From: Archivesica marissinica
Taxonomy: Eukaryota > Mollusca > Bivalvia > Venerida > Vesicomyidae
Reading direction: 5' to 3'
Length of the DNA stretch: 64,000 bases
Assembly (NCBI GenBank): GCA_014843695.1
Contig: CM026400.1
Location: 38,373,805-38,437,804, forward strand
The translations under genes and the position numbers were made by a program. The notes below the pieces were generated by a model, which saw nothing but the letters and a program-made list of their open reading frames with translations, did not search any database and was not told the DNA's origin. Below, one piece after another: positions 1 through 10,961 of this stretch (position 1 is the first letter of the stretch; every line of letters starts with the position of its first letter).

Positions 1-411
1 TGATGTCACTTTCATGCAAATTGACAATGTTTTAATGATGTATATTAAAATTTCACAAGTGTTGGTCGATATTTCCGGGGGGCTGGGGGGAAGTATATAA
101 TGAAGTGCGTACGTCTCCTATTCCGTGGTTACACTTTGGGCAAATGCGTAAATGGTTTTACCGGGACTCTGTTCCAATCTCTAATTTCTACTAATAATAT
201 AATTATTTTAAATAATTAGGAGGCATATATTTTATGTAATTTCAAAATTCAAAATTGTGTTTAAATAATCAACAGTTCTGGCAATTACTATAATTGTCAA
301 TGCCACGTTTTATTTCGTGAGTTTCTCAACTGTAACTAATTGCATATCATGTTATTTATATTTCTATTGTGTACACAAATTGTCATTTATTCCACTTCTA
401 CTTACCTCTAC

Positions 412-557
412 GTTGGTAAAAGAATCAGAGGAGACTCTGTAATGGGTCTCTGTCTGTATCATTGCACTATCCTCCAAAATCTAAAATTACTAATCTCTTC
501 AGGAGGCGTCGCTCATTATGGGCAACCGGTAGCGACGATAAATAAACGTAAAACACA
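412..557 (+). mobile_element. SINE family C, 5'-truncated copy
   Basis: Only the body and tail of the element remain: the agaggagactct segment, the tctcttcaggaggcgtcgct segment and the terminal gcgacgataaataaacgta. The full-length relative is at 4343-4640 on the other strand and carries a tRNA-like head. Family C recurs at least seven times in the window. Confidence 0.8.
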
Positions 558-562
558 CACTC

Positions 563-849
563 TCTACCAAAACGAGTTGCACAACATGCCTCATGTTCTA
601 TGCACAATCTGTTTATTACCATGATTTATAATCAGTTGGATTTACCAATGCAATTATAACACTGGTATTAATTTATTCGGCAGAATTCAGTCACAATCTG
701 TTTATTGCCATTGATTTATAATCAATTGAAATTACCAATGCAAACTTCAAATTTCTACCCAATAGTCCACCTATATTTTATTGACTTCTGGTATACACAC
801 CAATAAAAGACTCGACCTCAGTTGCATGTATTATCTCTCCCTCACTCAC
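563..849. other. No gene seen; short diverged duplication
   Basis: A ~53-bp segment starting cacaatctgtttatt (about 602-653) is repeated with differences at about 692-745. Nothing else is recognisable here. Confidence 0.5.
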
Positions 850-3125
850 CAAGGCCAGTATGGTCTGGTATGATGCAAACGTTACAACGTGACACAGATC
901 TTGGGCAGTCATCTGTTATATTTCTACCCATGATCGATCTTGATCCGAATGATGCATTCTACACTATACTACACTGAAGTTTGTATCATCGCATGGTGGT
1001 AAATATAACATCACTACATTTGTAATAGTTGACCAACAAGTGTACTGGAAGGCAATTACATTTATCAGGTGTCAAGCAAGTGATAGTCTGCTAAACCACA
1101 TTGTGCTGGGGCTGGGCGGATTTCACACACATATGAGATTTCTTGGTACCATTAGCCATCTTATGACTGGATCTGGACTGCACGAACTATTAGACATACC
1201 ATATTCTAGCAACAGAATGTGTCACATTTTGTTGGTAAGGCTATGTCACGAGCAATAATGGTCACCTGCTTATAGATACTGCACTGCAGCAATTCTGATA
1301 GCCGATGCATATAATGTTCAAGTACCAACAACGGATACCACACATACCCATGAAATCGCGTAAGAGGCTACTGTTCATTCCGATCCCCACACAACTACAC
1401 ATGTTGGACAATTTGAAGATCGAGATACTGTTATGACCTGATAGAGTCCAGAACGGTGTATGACAACTTTATATCTACGTCTATAACTATGTATGAAGTA
1501 TGATCAGCTGACATATTATGTCGAATAAAAAGAAAAGTAAACACAATAAACAGAGTAAGGATTACCATGCGAACAACATTGCTATGGTTACAGTATACAG
1601 AAATGATAGACATCATACGAAGGTTCATCAAAGCCGAACGTACAGGTAACTGGAAACTGTATCGTCAACCTGTCCATGGCATGTTACTTCGTGCTTTAAT
1701 TAGCAGCATCAGATTACAATTTGTATGTGAGATATGCATTAAGTATATCTGCAAATTATGAATGTCTTGCCATGTACACATCCAGATGTATATAAGAAAT
1801 TTGAGGATGGAAATCATGCAAGTGAGAGGTACTGGGCTGGACTCTCTTACATAACTTATCATTGAATAGGTTTTGTTGAAACGTTTTAAGACGAATGGGG
1901 GCTTGTCAGGAGGTAAGGGTATGGCAGAAATACAACGGTTGATGTGAATACAGTCCATGCTGACATGCCCAAACACGAACGAGGTCATGCAGCCATTAAC
2001 AGACATAACATACCAAACAAATTACCAACATAATGTATGTACAAGATGGCGAGACAGAGAGGAGACGACGTGTGTGACACTCATGATTTAGTTTCTGAGG
2101 GAGAGGAATCCGAGACGTGCGTGACATTCATGATCCAGTTTCCGAGGGAGAGGAACCCGAGACGTGCGTGACATTCATGATCCACTTTCTGATGGAAAGG
2201 AACCCATTTGTGCATACAACATCAGTATTGAACATAGTTAATGGAATGACAGCAACAGAAAGTGTTAACATCGAGAGATCAAGAGAAGTAGGAGAAACTA
2301 TCATCAACACAATGAACAACAAGTCTATAGACGAGTATACATTTAGAAAAGCTGCACACGCAGTTACACTTGGATCTGAGTCGGTCATCACGGTTAAAGA
2401 TCGATCCTTGCAGGTTGACATATAATTATTGTTCCAGTGACTAGTCTTTGTTGGTGAAGGTTTGGTGGATGTTCCATCATTGTTCAAATATGAGCTATGA
2501 GGACATCCTCCGACATTGTTTAATGAATACTGCCTTCCATTGGAATCCAAACAGTCAACACGTGATGATGTTCTTTGGAAGTGCATCGTATATGAACAAC
2601 GAGATTATTGATGGTGGTGCCCTACTCCACCAGATAACATGGCCAAGAGGAGGCACATATGATGACGTTGTGAGTTATATGTTTCATATTTGATGGCGAA
2701 GTACGGTTCTGCAGACATCATCTTTGAGGGATATAGTCACAAATCAACAACAAAAGATATGATGATCCGGTCTAATACAAACGACTTCTTAAGCAACACC
2801 AAAAACAAGAACCATGTTCTACATCATCCTGGAGAACGCTGGTTGTGTCATAAACCACACAAGTCATGGTGTTGATGGTCTTATTGCATCTACCAGAATC
2901 CAAACTACTGGCGACGACATATGTTTGTTAGTCCTATTACTGCCTTATACTGAGATGGATGCTGAAGATTTGTTCTTTGCGCATGAACCTAAGCAGATCC
3001 CTTACATGAACCGGGTATGGTGCATTAAGCAAACCAAATTGCTGTTGTATATATATGTGACTGATAATCTGCTAATCTCCCAAGCTATTCCTGGTTGTGA
3101 TTCAACATATTGTTCATTTGGTTAA
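850..3125 (+). pseudogene. Decayed PIN/FEN-like-domain gene of a multicopy invertebrate family
   Basis: Fragments in different frames follow one another in a consistent order: IDLDPND near 925; IVLGLGGFHTHMRFLG, HLMTGSGLHELL (1040-1258); LLWLQYTEMIDIIRRFIKAE and RTGNWKL (1580-1660); NIVNGMTATESVN and EYTFRKAAHAVTL (2230-2375); IIDGGALLHQITWPRGGTY (2600-2660); ADIIFEGYSHKSTTKD (2708-2755); TTGDDICLLVLLL and AIPGCDST (2910-3110). The last two resemble the acidic strand motif and the GCD motif of XPG/FEN/PIN-like nucleases. I recognise the overall order from large multicopy proteins of bivalves and cnidarians, which have no settled name that I know. Stops and frameshifts interrupt it throughout, for example between 1258 and 1567 and between 1761 and 2117. 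It is non-functional and probably derived from a mobile or retroposed copy. Confidence 0.7.
2052..2205. repeat. 47-bp tandem repeat inside the pseudogene
   Basis: The block gagggagagga / acgtgcgtgacattcatgat recurs at 47-bp spacing about three times. Because 47 is not a multiple of 3, the expansion itself shifts the old reading frame, so it probably arose after decay or helped cause it. Confidence 0.7.
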
Positions 3126-3169
3126 GGGAAATGGTAAGTTATTAATAAACTCCGATATGTTAGTACTAC

Positions 3170-3380
3170 ATACAAAGGAACAAATTGATAGCAAATTTGA
3201 CCTTTTGGAAAGGGTTGATGCAAATGTTTTCAAAACTTGTAGTCCAATCCTTTTGCATTTTGAACATGTCATGTAAATGGATATTATCAGGTTTTATGTA
3301 TGTTATAAATGTGACAGTAATGTTATTGTAATTGTAAATTGTATTCATAATTATGAAAAAATAGTTGCAACAACATATTA
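3170..3380. repeat. Dispersed repeat H, copy 1
   Basis: Shares tgatgcaaatgttttcaaaa, catttta-like A/T blocks, atcaggttttatgt and taatgttattgt with 63275-63665. The second copy is interrupted by a 204-bp MITE; this copy shows the empty site. It directly follows the pseudogene and may be part of the same element. Confidence 0.65.
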
Positions 3381-4342
3381 CTAGACTCGCTTCTATTATT
3401 CTAGGTACTTCCGGTGATGGCATAGCTACACCGGATATACTGGTACGGGCACCGGGTTCTTCGTTGTTTCTTGCAATCAATGGAAAAATAAACAGTTTTA
3501 TTCAATCAAATGTTGCTCTTTTTCATCTTTTAACCCCGGCTACTCAATTACACTACCGAACTGTAGATTTATCACCATTCAACGTACTTCCTAGTACTAG
3601 TTACTTCCTAGTAGCATATCTATGTTATGTGTACATATACTTGTAAGAGAGATAAGTATGAGGAAAATCACGGATTCATACAGGAAAAACTTAGGAGTGG
3701 ATAAAGTGCCTGCGAAATTCATCAAAGTAATGAGATTACATGTACTATATCGTTGGTTATTTCTTCCTAGCACTGCTTCGTATGGGTCACTGTCGTGTAA
3801 CAGAGGTAGGTAATATATACTGTATGAGAGATCAGTCTCACAAAAGCACGGATTCATTGAGGAAACTACCATACTTTGGAGTAGAGAGAGTGTATGTCGA
3901 AATTATTCAAAGTAGTGAGAGTGCATGTATGATATGCCCATATCGAAACTACCCCCTTCCTAGTACTGGTTGTTGTGGGTAACTGTCGTGTAACATAGCT
4001 AGGTAATGTATACACACACGTGTATGATAGATCAGCCTCAGAAAACACCAGTTCATGCAGGAAGCTAACTTACTTTGGAGTAGAGAGAGTGTAAGGTGAA
4101 ATTAATAAAAGTAGTCAGAGTGCATGTATATATCGACCATACCTCCTTCCTAGTACTGGTAGTTGTGGGTAACTGTCCTGTAACATAGCTAGGTAATGTG
4201 TATATAACACGTGTATGGGAGATCAGCCTCAGCAAAGTACGGGTTCGTGCAGGAAACTACCATACTTTGGAGTAGAGAGAGTGTACGGCGACATTCTTCA
4301 AAGTAGTGAGAGTGCATGTATGCCCATATCAATGATACGTCC

Positions 4343-4640
4343 TTTGTGTGTGTGATTTACGTTTATTTATCGTCGCTACCGGTTGCCCATATGGGCGACG
4401 CCTCCAGAAGAGATTAGCCATTTTGAGAATTTTTGAGGATAGTGCAATGATACAGACAGATACCCATTCCAGAGTATCATCTGGTTCTTTTATGTGCATG
4501 GTGTAAAGCACCTACACGAGACCTCGGTTTAACGTCACATCTGAAAGACTGTTAATTTTATTAGGGTCAGACGGGGGATCGAACCTTCGATCCCTGGATT
4601 ACCTGTCCAGCGTGTTACCACTGGACTACAGATCCGCCTG
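4343..4640 (-). mobile_element. SINE family C, near full length
   Basis: Read on the minus strand, the head is tRNA-like: gtagtccagtggtaacacgc (A-box region), an anticodon-like arm and ggttcgatccc (B box), followed by the family body and the gcgacgataaataaacg tail. The complete relatives have a loop consistent with a tRNA-Thr-type anticodon (GGT). It sits just inside the left arm of the foldback-like element. Confidence 0.85.
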
Positions 4641-5041
4641 TAAAAACTATAATTCGTATGCATATTTATGCTATAGTAAAGTACCATATACAGATTGATT
4701 GTTGTTAAAAAATAACAATAAAGGGAGGTAATTTACAAATGGTAATTTCACAATAGCAGGTTCGTGTTTGTCGATATTTTACCAAATTTTACCTTTTATA
4801 GTAATAATGTATTCTTGAAAAATGAAAATGTAAGGCAGTAATCACAATATCTAATCATCCGCTCCTTACACTATATTGTGTGCAGCACATTCTAAATAAA
4901 CGGATATTGTGACTTTAAGTTAGTTGACCGTCACAATTATTATTTGAATATATTATTATGAAACTGTTATATAATATGTATATTTCATTTGACTAGACTT
5001 CTGAGGACCACAGCTACTAGAGCAAATCAAATAGATCCGCT
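4641..5041. other. AT-rich, nothing recognised
   Basis: No coding, RNA or repeat signal was seen. Confidence 0.4.
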
Positions 5042-5613
5042 CAAGTTTCCCAGAAGCAAGGCTGCCAATCCCAGATAAAGATGAGGATGATAATATCGGT
5101 CCCTTCCTATAAGGTACATACTATATGAGTTATACAGTTTCCAAGAAACAAGGCTGCCAATCCCAGATAAAGATGAGGATGATAATATCGGTCCCTTCCT
5201 ATAAGGTACATACTATATGAGTTATACAGTTTCCAAGAAACAAGGCTGCCAATCCCAGATAAAGATGAGGATGATAATATCGGTCCCTTCCTATAAGGTA
5301 CATACTATATGAGTTATACAGTTTCCAAGAAACAAGGCTGCCAATCCCAGATAAAGATGAGGATGATAATATCGGTCCCTTCCTATAAGGTACATACTAT
5401 ATGAGTTATACAGTTTCCAAGAAACAAGGCTGCCAATCCCAGATAAAGATGAGGATGATAATATCGGTCCCTTCCTATAAGGTACATACTATATGAGTTA
5501 TACAGTTTCCAAGAAACAAGGCTGCCAATCCCAGATAAAGATGAGGATGATACTATCGTTCCCTTCCTATAAGGTATGTACTATATTAGTTATACAGTTT
5601 CCAAGAAGCAAGG
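5042..5613. repeat. 92-bp tandem repeat, about 6.2 copies
   Basis: The marker ggctgccaatcccagataaa starts at 5060, 5152, 5244, 5336, 5428 and 5520, exactly 92 bp apart. Copies 2-5 are essentially identical and the last is slightly diverged (tactatcgtt). Such uniformity implies recent expansion. Confidence 0.95.
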
Positions 5614-5711
5614 TGGTAAAATAATAAATTGTGTCGTAATTACCTGTTTCATTTGTTTTACTTTGGACAAGTTGGCATGGGTGTTTTGTGTATTATAATT
5701 GACCTTTCTGT

Positions 5712-5954
5712 CTATTTTGATTGACAGCTGGCGTTAGCCAATCGCATCGCACCATTCGCGCACACCCCCGGCAACGGCAACACGTCCTCATCCGTTAAAT
5801 ATAGCTGTACTTTAGAGAAATAACCTTCACTGAAGAACCTAAACCCTTGCTGTCTTGCTTTCAACGAGATATTCTTATCTGGGTGAAATAAAACCGAGAA
5901 ATTCGACGGAATGTTATCTAGATCAACACGATGCAGGTTTGCGTTAGACGCCAT
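5712..5954 (-). CDS. Short ORF or first exon, possibly leader of a SWIM/YqaJ-type protein
   Basis: On the minus strand the ATG at 5954-5952 lies in a strong start context (aacaaaATGGcg). It opens 80 codons beginning MASNANLHRVDLD and containing ARQQGFRFFSEGYFSKVQLY. The pattern of a DI/DL-P-containing start followed by G-F-x(4)-GY-x(3)-V resembles, in my recollection, the N-terminal leader of SWIM or YqaJ-domain proteins common in bivalve genomes and often linked to mobile elements. A GC-rich box (gccacgccc) lies upstream. I saw no clear splice donor, so this may be a first exon, a short gene or a relic. It lies inside the foldback-like element and could be its cargo. Function unknown. Confidence 0.35.
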   Translation of the reverse strand: MASNANLHRVDLDNIPSNFSVLFHPDKNISLKARQQGFRFFSEGYFSKVQLYLTDEDVLPLPGVCANGAMRLANASCQSK

Positions 5955-6829
5955 TTTGTTAGATAGCTTGTCTCGCGTGGTTACAGCGAGCACCTGTAAC
6001 TATGTGGGCGTGGCTAAGTAGCGTCTGCAGAAAGGTCAATTGTATTTAATGACAATGATATATTCAATAATGGCTGGTTAAATAAGCTTCAGCTATGCCT
6101 TAGTATATACCAGTATAATCAGTATTTTAATAATTAGATAAAATTTGGTGTAAATCTTACTAACTTTCTTATTATACAGGCTTCATGTATATTTAGATTG
6201 AAGGCACAGGGAACGAGTATAAAAGACGAGTATTAACGAGAAAAGTGAGACAGGAATTTGGAGTGAATACCCATCAACAATAGACTGTGTTCCTGAACGG
6301 TATTAGAGAGCACAGCAACCATGTAGTTGGAGAGGTATTGTACATTTTCACATAACACGATTATTTCTTTATTTCACTCAAATGTGACATCCAATTAAGT
6401 TTGTAAATGTAGGTAGCAATACATAACTGTGTTGGACGTGCAGCCAAGTGCTGCTAGATATAGATATAGGCAATATAAGCAGATTATTTTGTACAACAAC
6501 TGTCCTTTCGTCATTACATTTTTACTACATACATTTTGCAACTATATTTTTCTCATTGTTGTATACAATATACTTAACCTGACGCGATATAGCCTGAACT
6601 GTGCTAATGTGCCGTTAAACCAATACTCACTCACTCACTATTTTGTACTACTAACTGTATGTTATGGAATGTGGGGTTGTGTGAAAGAATACATTAAATC
6701 TGTGAGGCTTTTTGCATAGTTATTTATCCTTTGAACATTTCTCTGCCCTGTAAGTTGCTGAATTACCGTTGGAGTTGTTCCATTGTGAAGTATAGTAGTG
6801 GATGTTGTTTGCACTGTGATTGGAGAGGC
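5955..6829. other. No feature recognised
   Basis: AT-rich sequence between the short minus-strand ORF and the right foldback arm. The first ~100 bases contain a GC-rich patch that could belong to a promoter of that ORF; nothing else stands out. Confidence 0.35.
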
Positions 6830-7686
6830 GGTATGGTCGACATACACATATCATACATGCACTCTCACTACTTTGAAGAATTTCGACATACACTCTCTCT
6901 ACTCCAAAGTATGGTAGTTTCCTGCATGAACCCGTGCTTTTCTGAGCCTGACCTCTCATACACTTGTGAGTATACATTACCTTGCTATGATACACGACAG
7001 TTACCCACAACAACCAGTACTAGGAAGGAGGTATGGTCGATATACATATATCATACATGCACTCTCACTACATTGAATAATTTCGACATACACTATCTCT
7101 ACTCCAAAGTATGGTAGTTTCCTCAATGAACCCATGCTATTCTGAGGCTTATCTCTCATACACGTGTGTGTAGACACTACCTAGCTATGTTAGAGGACAA
7201 TTACCCATACGGGGTGCCTACTGGATATGCACATATCATACCTGCACTCTCATTACTTCGATTAAATTCACCGCACATTCTCGCTACTCCTAAGATTGGC
7301 ATTTTCCTTGTATGGATCAGTGGTTTTCTGTGTCTGTTCTCTCCTACAAGTTTGTATACTAGGAAGAATATGAGCTTGTTATCATCTCTCTCCTCTCCTC
7401 GCCTCGCTCCGCCTCTCTTCTCCTCTCTCTCTCTCTCTGTGAAGCATGTAACTAAATAGTATGGTAGCGGCTTTTAATTTTGGCGTGGAGGCGTATCTAC
7501 AAATCACCGTCACTCTCAAGAACGAATTCACCACGCAATCACTCTACTTAATTACTACCGCATAGTAATACGTTAGTAGCCATATCGTATAATTATTAAA
7601 TGTAAAATATGTGCGCAACACGGCAATAGCAGTGTAATATACTTCATTATGTTTAATGTTTTTATGAGTACAACATTCCAACTTAC

Positions 7687-7860
7687 TTGGTTGGCATATA
7701 ACGCCTGAATCCGCCATGTGGTCACACTCGTGGATACCCCAGCCTCTATTCGTGCATTCGGCGACAGATATTTCTAGTCCGGAGCACCCCAGATGATCTA
7801 GCCATATGCTACCAATACCACGCCCATAGTAAGCATTCGATTTTGCTCTAGCACCAGTCC
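7687..7860 (-). CDS. SRCR gene exon: second half of SRCR domain B
   Basis: On the minus strand a ttttaatttag acceptor opens an exon encoding TGARAKSNAYYGRGIG then SIWLDHLGCSGLE, ECTNRGWGIHECDHM and GVICQ, ending at an ideal aag/gtaagt donor (phase 1). The W-D-L-C, A-EC and W-G-x-x-x-C spacing is that of the C-terminal half of a group A SRCR domain, split after the GYE-R position as in the upstream domain. Entry phase 2 matches the previous exon. SRCR domains bind ligands on secreted or cell-surface scavenger-type receptors; bivalves have large families of them. The downstream exon was not found. Confidence 0.85.
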
Positions 7861-7884
7861 TAAATTAAAACCAATAGCTCACAA

Positions 7885-8620
7885 TGAGAAACATTGGTCA
7901 GTTACTTCCGTTGAATAGTACTAAAATTAGATAGATCCGTTAATTGTTTTCCTCTGTTTGTATCGTTATTTCATATTAAATTATTAAATATCGCCATATA
8001 GCCTACAGTATATCCAGTCGGTACATTGCGATATGAATGTAGTCGAAAGTGAATACCATTTCATTCTAGTTTGCCCCAAATATAGAAATCTTAGACTGAA
8101 ATATTTCAAACCATATTTTTGTAGATGGCCCACTACTAACAAATTTGTATCTCTTATGAATGCTAACAGCGATAGAGATATTAAGACTACAGCTAAATTT
8201 GTATATCATGCTTCCACACTTAGAGCACAAATAACGTAATATATATTACTATGAAGTTTCATCCCATGCAGCATTATTTGATTATGATTGGTATATAATG
8301 AGTTCTTCCTTGCTAAGGCTAGTTATACTTGCGAATTTATGTTTCACCATATTGATTGATGTTTAAGGCTATAAACATGTAAATGTTTTATGCAAATAAA
8401 CATTATGTTATGTTATGTTACATTGTTGTATACAATTGCTATCACGACTTTGATACAATAACAATTACCATACGGCAACCTTTGATTACGGAACAACAGT
8501 AAAAACAAAGGATTACAACTAGAAGGAGCAATATATATTTCGGGATAAATCGGACTTTATTTGCCAAGGGAGGTAGTTGAAATCATAACGAGGTCTCTCA
8601 TTGGCAAACAAAGATGCCAC
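7885..8620. mobile_element. Dispersed repeat G, interrupted by LINE fragment
   Basis: Blocks gagaaacattggtcagttac, ttttcctctgtttgtatc, cagtaaaaacaaaggatt and aagggaggtag match the repeat at 52235-52560. In this copy a LINE 3' end fills the middle (7973-8430). It lies in the intron between SRCR exons. Confidence 0.6.
7973..8430 (+). mobile_element. LINE 3' end with remnant of reverse-transcriptase ORF C-terminus
   Basis: 8033-8239 reads MNVVESEYHFILVCPKYRNL then RLKYFKPYFCRWP and KFVSLMNAN. The ESE-x-HF-x(2)-CP-x-Y-x(2)-LR signature is the zinc-knuckle-like C-terminal tail found in many LINE polyproteins. It ends in a stop and a 3' tail of ttatg repeats (about 8405-8421), as in non-LTR retrotransposons. 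The copy is 5'-truncated and dead. Confidence 0.75.
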
Positions 8621-8752
8621 TCTGGAAATTACATAGCCGAGTGGTCAATACTGTAGTTTCGTATCCCAAATTGGATGTCCAATTCTTTCTCTTGGAAAGG
8701 TTTTTCATATGGCTGGCAGATATGTCGGTGGTCCGACGCCATCCCGTCCCCA

Positions 8753-8909
8753 CAACACACATATATACGCCATTCGCACCTACAATCGCGCACATACACG
8801 CATACCAACATAAGACACATATACGTTACACAACACACATGTATACGCCATTCGCACCTACAATCGCGCACATACACGCATACCAACATCAGACACATAT
8901 ACGTTACAC
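8753..8909. repeat. 78-bp direct tandem duplication
   Basis: caacacacat begins at 8753 and 8831; the two 78-bp copies differ at only a few bases. It lies in the intron just downstream (minus strand) of an SRCR exon. Confidence 0.9.
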
Positions 8910-8949
8910 AACACACATAGACAACAATAATGATACAAAACACATAAAC

Positions 8950-9088
8950 CTCTCGTATCCGAGCATGTGGCAAAACACTTTGGCATCTGAGTTGTCAAAC
9001 TCATCATCGCAAACCGTTCCCCATGTACCAGAGTAGAATAATTCAATGCGTCCCTCGAACTCGTTCATGCCTCCTACTAAGCGAACAT
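8950..9088 (-). CDS. SRCR gene exon: first half of SRCR domain B
   Basis: The minus-strand acceptor ccttatcttcag opens an exon encoding D-VRLVGGMNEFEGRIELFYS, GTWGTVCDDEFDNSDAKVFC and HMLGYER. VRLVGG, the GTWGTVCDD core and A-x-V-x-C-x-x-LGY are the hallmark of SRCR N-terminal halves. It enters in phase 1 and leaves in phase 2 at gag-ag/gtttat. The phases agree with both neighbours. Confidence 0.9.
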
Positions 9089-9596
9089 CTGAAGATAAGG
9101 AAGCACGTTAGTTCACAGTGGATCTTTCAATGAGGACAACAGTTACATGCATGATTAGTTGGTTCGACCCTAAACGTTTGCATGACAAAAATGGCTGCAA
9201 ATAGTTCGTCAATAGAACGTATTAATCTTGTTATGGTGTAGCCTGGGAACAGGCGTCGATATATTTTGCCTGGTCAGTCAAATATTTTAACACCAAAACT
9301 ATTAATTGGGCCGTATTGAGTTTCTGATCATAATTATCTGAAGTTAAAAAGTGACATATCGACAGACTGGCACCCAGGATAGTTATAGTGTACATTACAA
9401 CATATAGCATACGAGTTATTGTATAATTTTATGAGAAATACCATATAAATAGTATTGTGGGGCGTATGTTTTTACGCTACATGCATGCTTTCTAGATAGA
9501 TCAAGAAATGTACCTGTAGAGTTTTGGCTTACTTTCTACCACTTGCACGATGCTATGCTGCTAAACACTAGGGTAACATTGCAGTTCCCACTTTGT

Positions 9597-9720
9597 CACT
9601 CTCTCAAGACCTCATTCCTAATGGAATCCTATTGCCAACCTATGTACGTCGGGGTCGAACTCACAACCCTTCGGTTAAGAGGTGGACAACGTATGCAGTA
9701 AATCGCATTAAAACGTATGT
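9597..9720 (-). mobile_element. Degenerate SINE family B relic
   Basis: ctctcaagacctcattcc and aatggaatcc match the body of family B, and gtcgaactcacaaccctt resembles its B-box region, but much is lost. Confidence 0.5.
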
Positions 9721-9775
9721 GTTACCACGATGTGCATACGTGTGGTCCGATACGCAATGAAGGAAAATAGCTTCC

Positions 9776-9838
9776 GTTTGTTTGTTTGTTTGTTTGTTTG
9801 TTTGTTTGTTTGTTTGTGTGTGTGTTTGTTTGTTTTTG
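9776..9838. repeat. (TTTG)n microsatellite
   Basis: About fourteen gttt/tttg tetramers with a short gtgtgtg interruption. Confidence 0.95.
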
Positions 9839-10025
9839 GAGTTTAAAGTCGTATCAACAGATTAGGTCATGTGGCGACTCTCCAGCTATTATTGGTGGAC
9901 GAAGACCCGTCAGTCAACCTGGCCAGGACGGTTATCATAGTACGATAATGACATTGAATGTGATATCACTAAGCAATGTACATTGTATGTTCCATAATAT
10001 GGTAATACTGTATTACATTTTGTAC

Positions 10026-10207
10026 CTATTTTAGAGATACATCTAACGCCGGCGTCCTCGCCGTGGCCACAGTCGTGGGATCCCCACCTGCCGTTCATAG
10101 AACAGTCGGCAACGGACAATTCCCTTCCGATACATGTTAGTTCATCAATCCATATTTGCCCGTTGCCCTCTCCAAATTTAGCGGCACCATACGCCGTTGC
10201 GCCGCTT
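10026..10207 (-). CDS. SRCR gene exon: second half of SRCR domain A
   Basis: The minus-strand acceptor atattacag opens SGATAYGAAKFGEGNGQIWI, then DELTCIGRELSVADC, NGRWGSHDCGHGEDAGVRC and a short tail ISKI before g/gtacaa-like donor sequence at 10025. The cysteines and W-G-x-H-x-C-x-H-x-E-D-A-G-V motif are typical of the SRCR C-terminal half. It enters in phase 2 and leaves in phase 1, matching the domain B exon downstream. Confidence 0.88.
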
Positions 10208-10304
10208 CTGTAATATATTTGGGGAAACGTAATAATGTAATAAATAACAAACGTACTATTCATAGTCATGATTGTTCCAAATTAGATGAACTTGATAAAA
10301 TGTC

Positions 10305-10413
10305 TTGAGAAGAGGCCTTGCCTAAGGGCACAGTCGTAACGGCTCCAGCGGGGCTCGAACTCCTGGCATTTAGCACCTGAAGTGAACGCTCTACCACATT
10401 GCTATCACGACTT
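10305..10413 (-). mobile_element. SINE family B, head only
   Basis: The minus strand carries the tRNA-like head (gtcgtgatagcaatgtggta), B-box-like ttcgag and ggagccgttacgactgtgcc. The body and tail are missing. Confidence 0.7.
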
Positions 10414-10500
10414 GCACACATTGAAAGAATTATTATCACGAGTGGCGCTAGCGATACACTGATATTTGCTGAATCTGAAAATAGTTTACAAAAAGATATA

Positions 10501-10660
10501 CAGTCAACCATTTGTTATTGGTCACCTCTATTAAGCAGCCATTGTCCAGATTATCAATTTGATGTTTTATTAAACATATGACCTCTATTAAGCAATCATC
10601 TGTGCTAAGCAGCCACCTTCTGTGATTGCTTTGACTGGCTGCTTAACACAGGTTTGACTG
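10501..10660. mobile_element. MITE family M3 (CAGTCAA termini, TA target site)
   Basis: Starts cagtcaacca and ends ggtttgactg, flanked on both sides by TA. The interior carries the aagcagcca motif several times. Relatives are at 30965, 50279 and 51429. TA duplication suggests mobilisation by a Tc1/mariner-type transposase. Confidence 0.75.
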
Positions 10661-10961
10661 TAGATGTATTGTATAATTATCGTCAATAGTGGAATTTAAC
10701 TGTGAATATGACCTGAGCTGTTGGTGCGATTTTATACGAAACCAACAAAACAAAGGGTCCGCCTAGTAACCAATGCATTTGTCTGTTCGAGCCTCGTCAA
10801 CACAATCGTAGTGCTATAGACACGACACTTAAATCACTCTCCCTCTAACCCCCCCCCCCTCTATCCCACCCCCTCCCGACGTTATCCCAATTTATAGAAA
10901 GCTTTAATATTTGTAGATAAAAATTTAGGAATTGTTACAATCTTCATTATAAAAAGCATAC

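Larger units (their letters stand above)
3597..7385. mobile_element. Foldback-like element with inverted tandem-repeat arms
   Basis: The left arm (about 3597-4330) holds about four ~180-bp units marked by cttcctagtactggt, ctttggagtagagagagtgt and gtagtgagagtgcatgtat. The right arm (about 6830-7385) holds about three units with the same blocks in reverse complement (accagtactaggaagg, acactctctctactccaaag, atacatgcactctcacta). Arms made of tandem repeats in opposite orientation are known from Foldback and Galileo-type DNA transposons. The interior holds a SINE, a 92-bp tandem array and a short ORF. No transposase was recognised and exact ends or a target duplication were not established. Two independent satellite arrays in opposite orientation is the alternative. 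Confidence 0.5.

Noticed and set aside
6429..7117. ORFs at 6429-6719 and 6731-7117
   Set aside because: No start or splice support; the second is a translation of the ~180-bp repeat arm.
9786..10034. ORF starting MFVCLFVCLFVC
   Set aside because: Translation of a (TTTG)n microsatellite.
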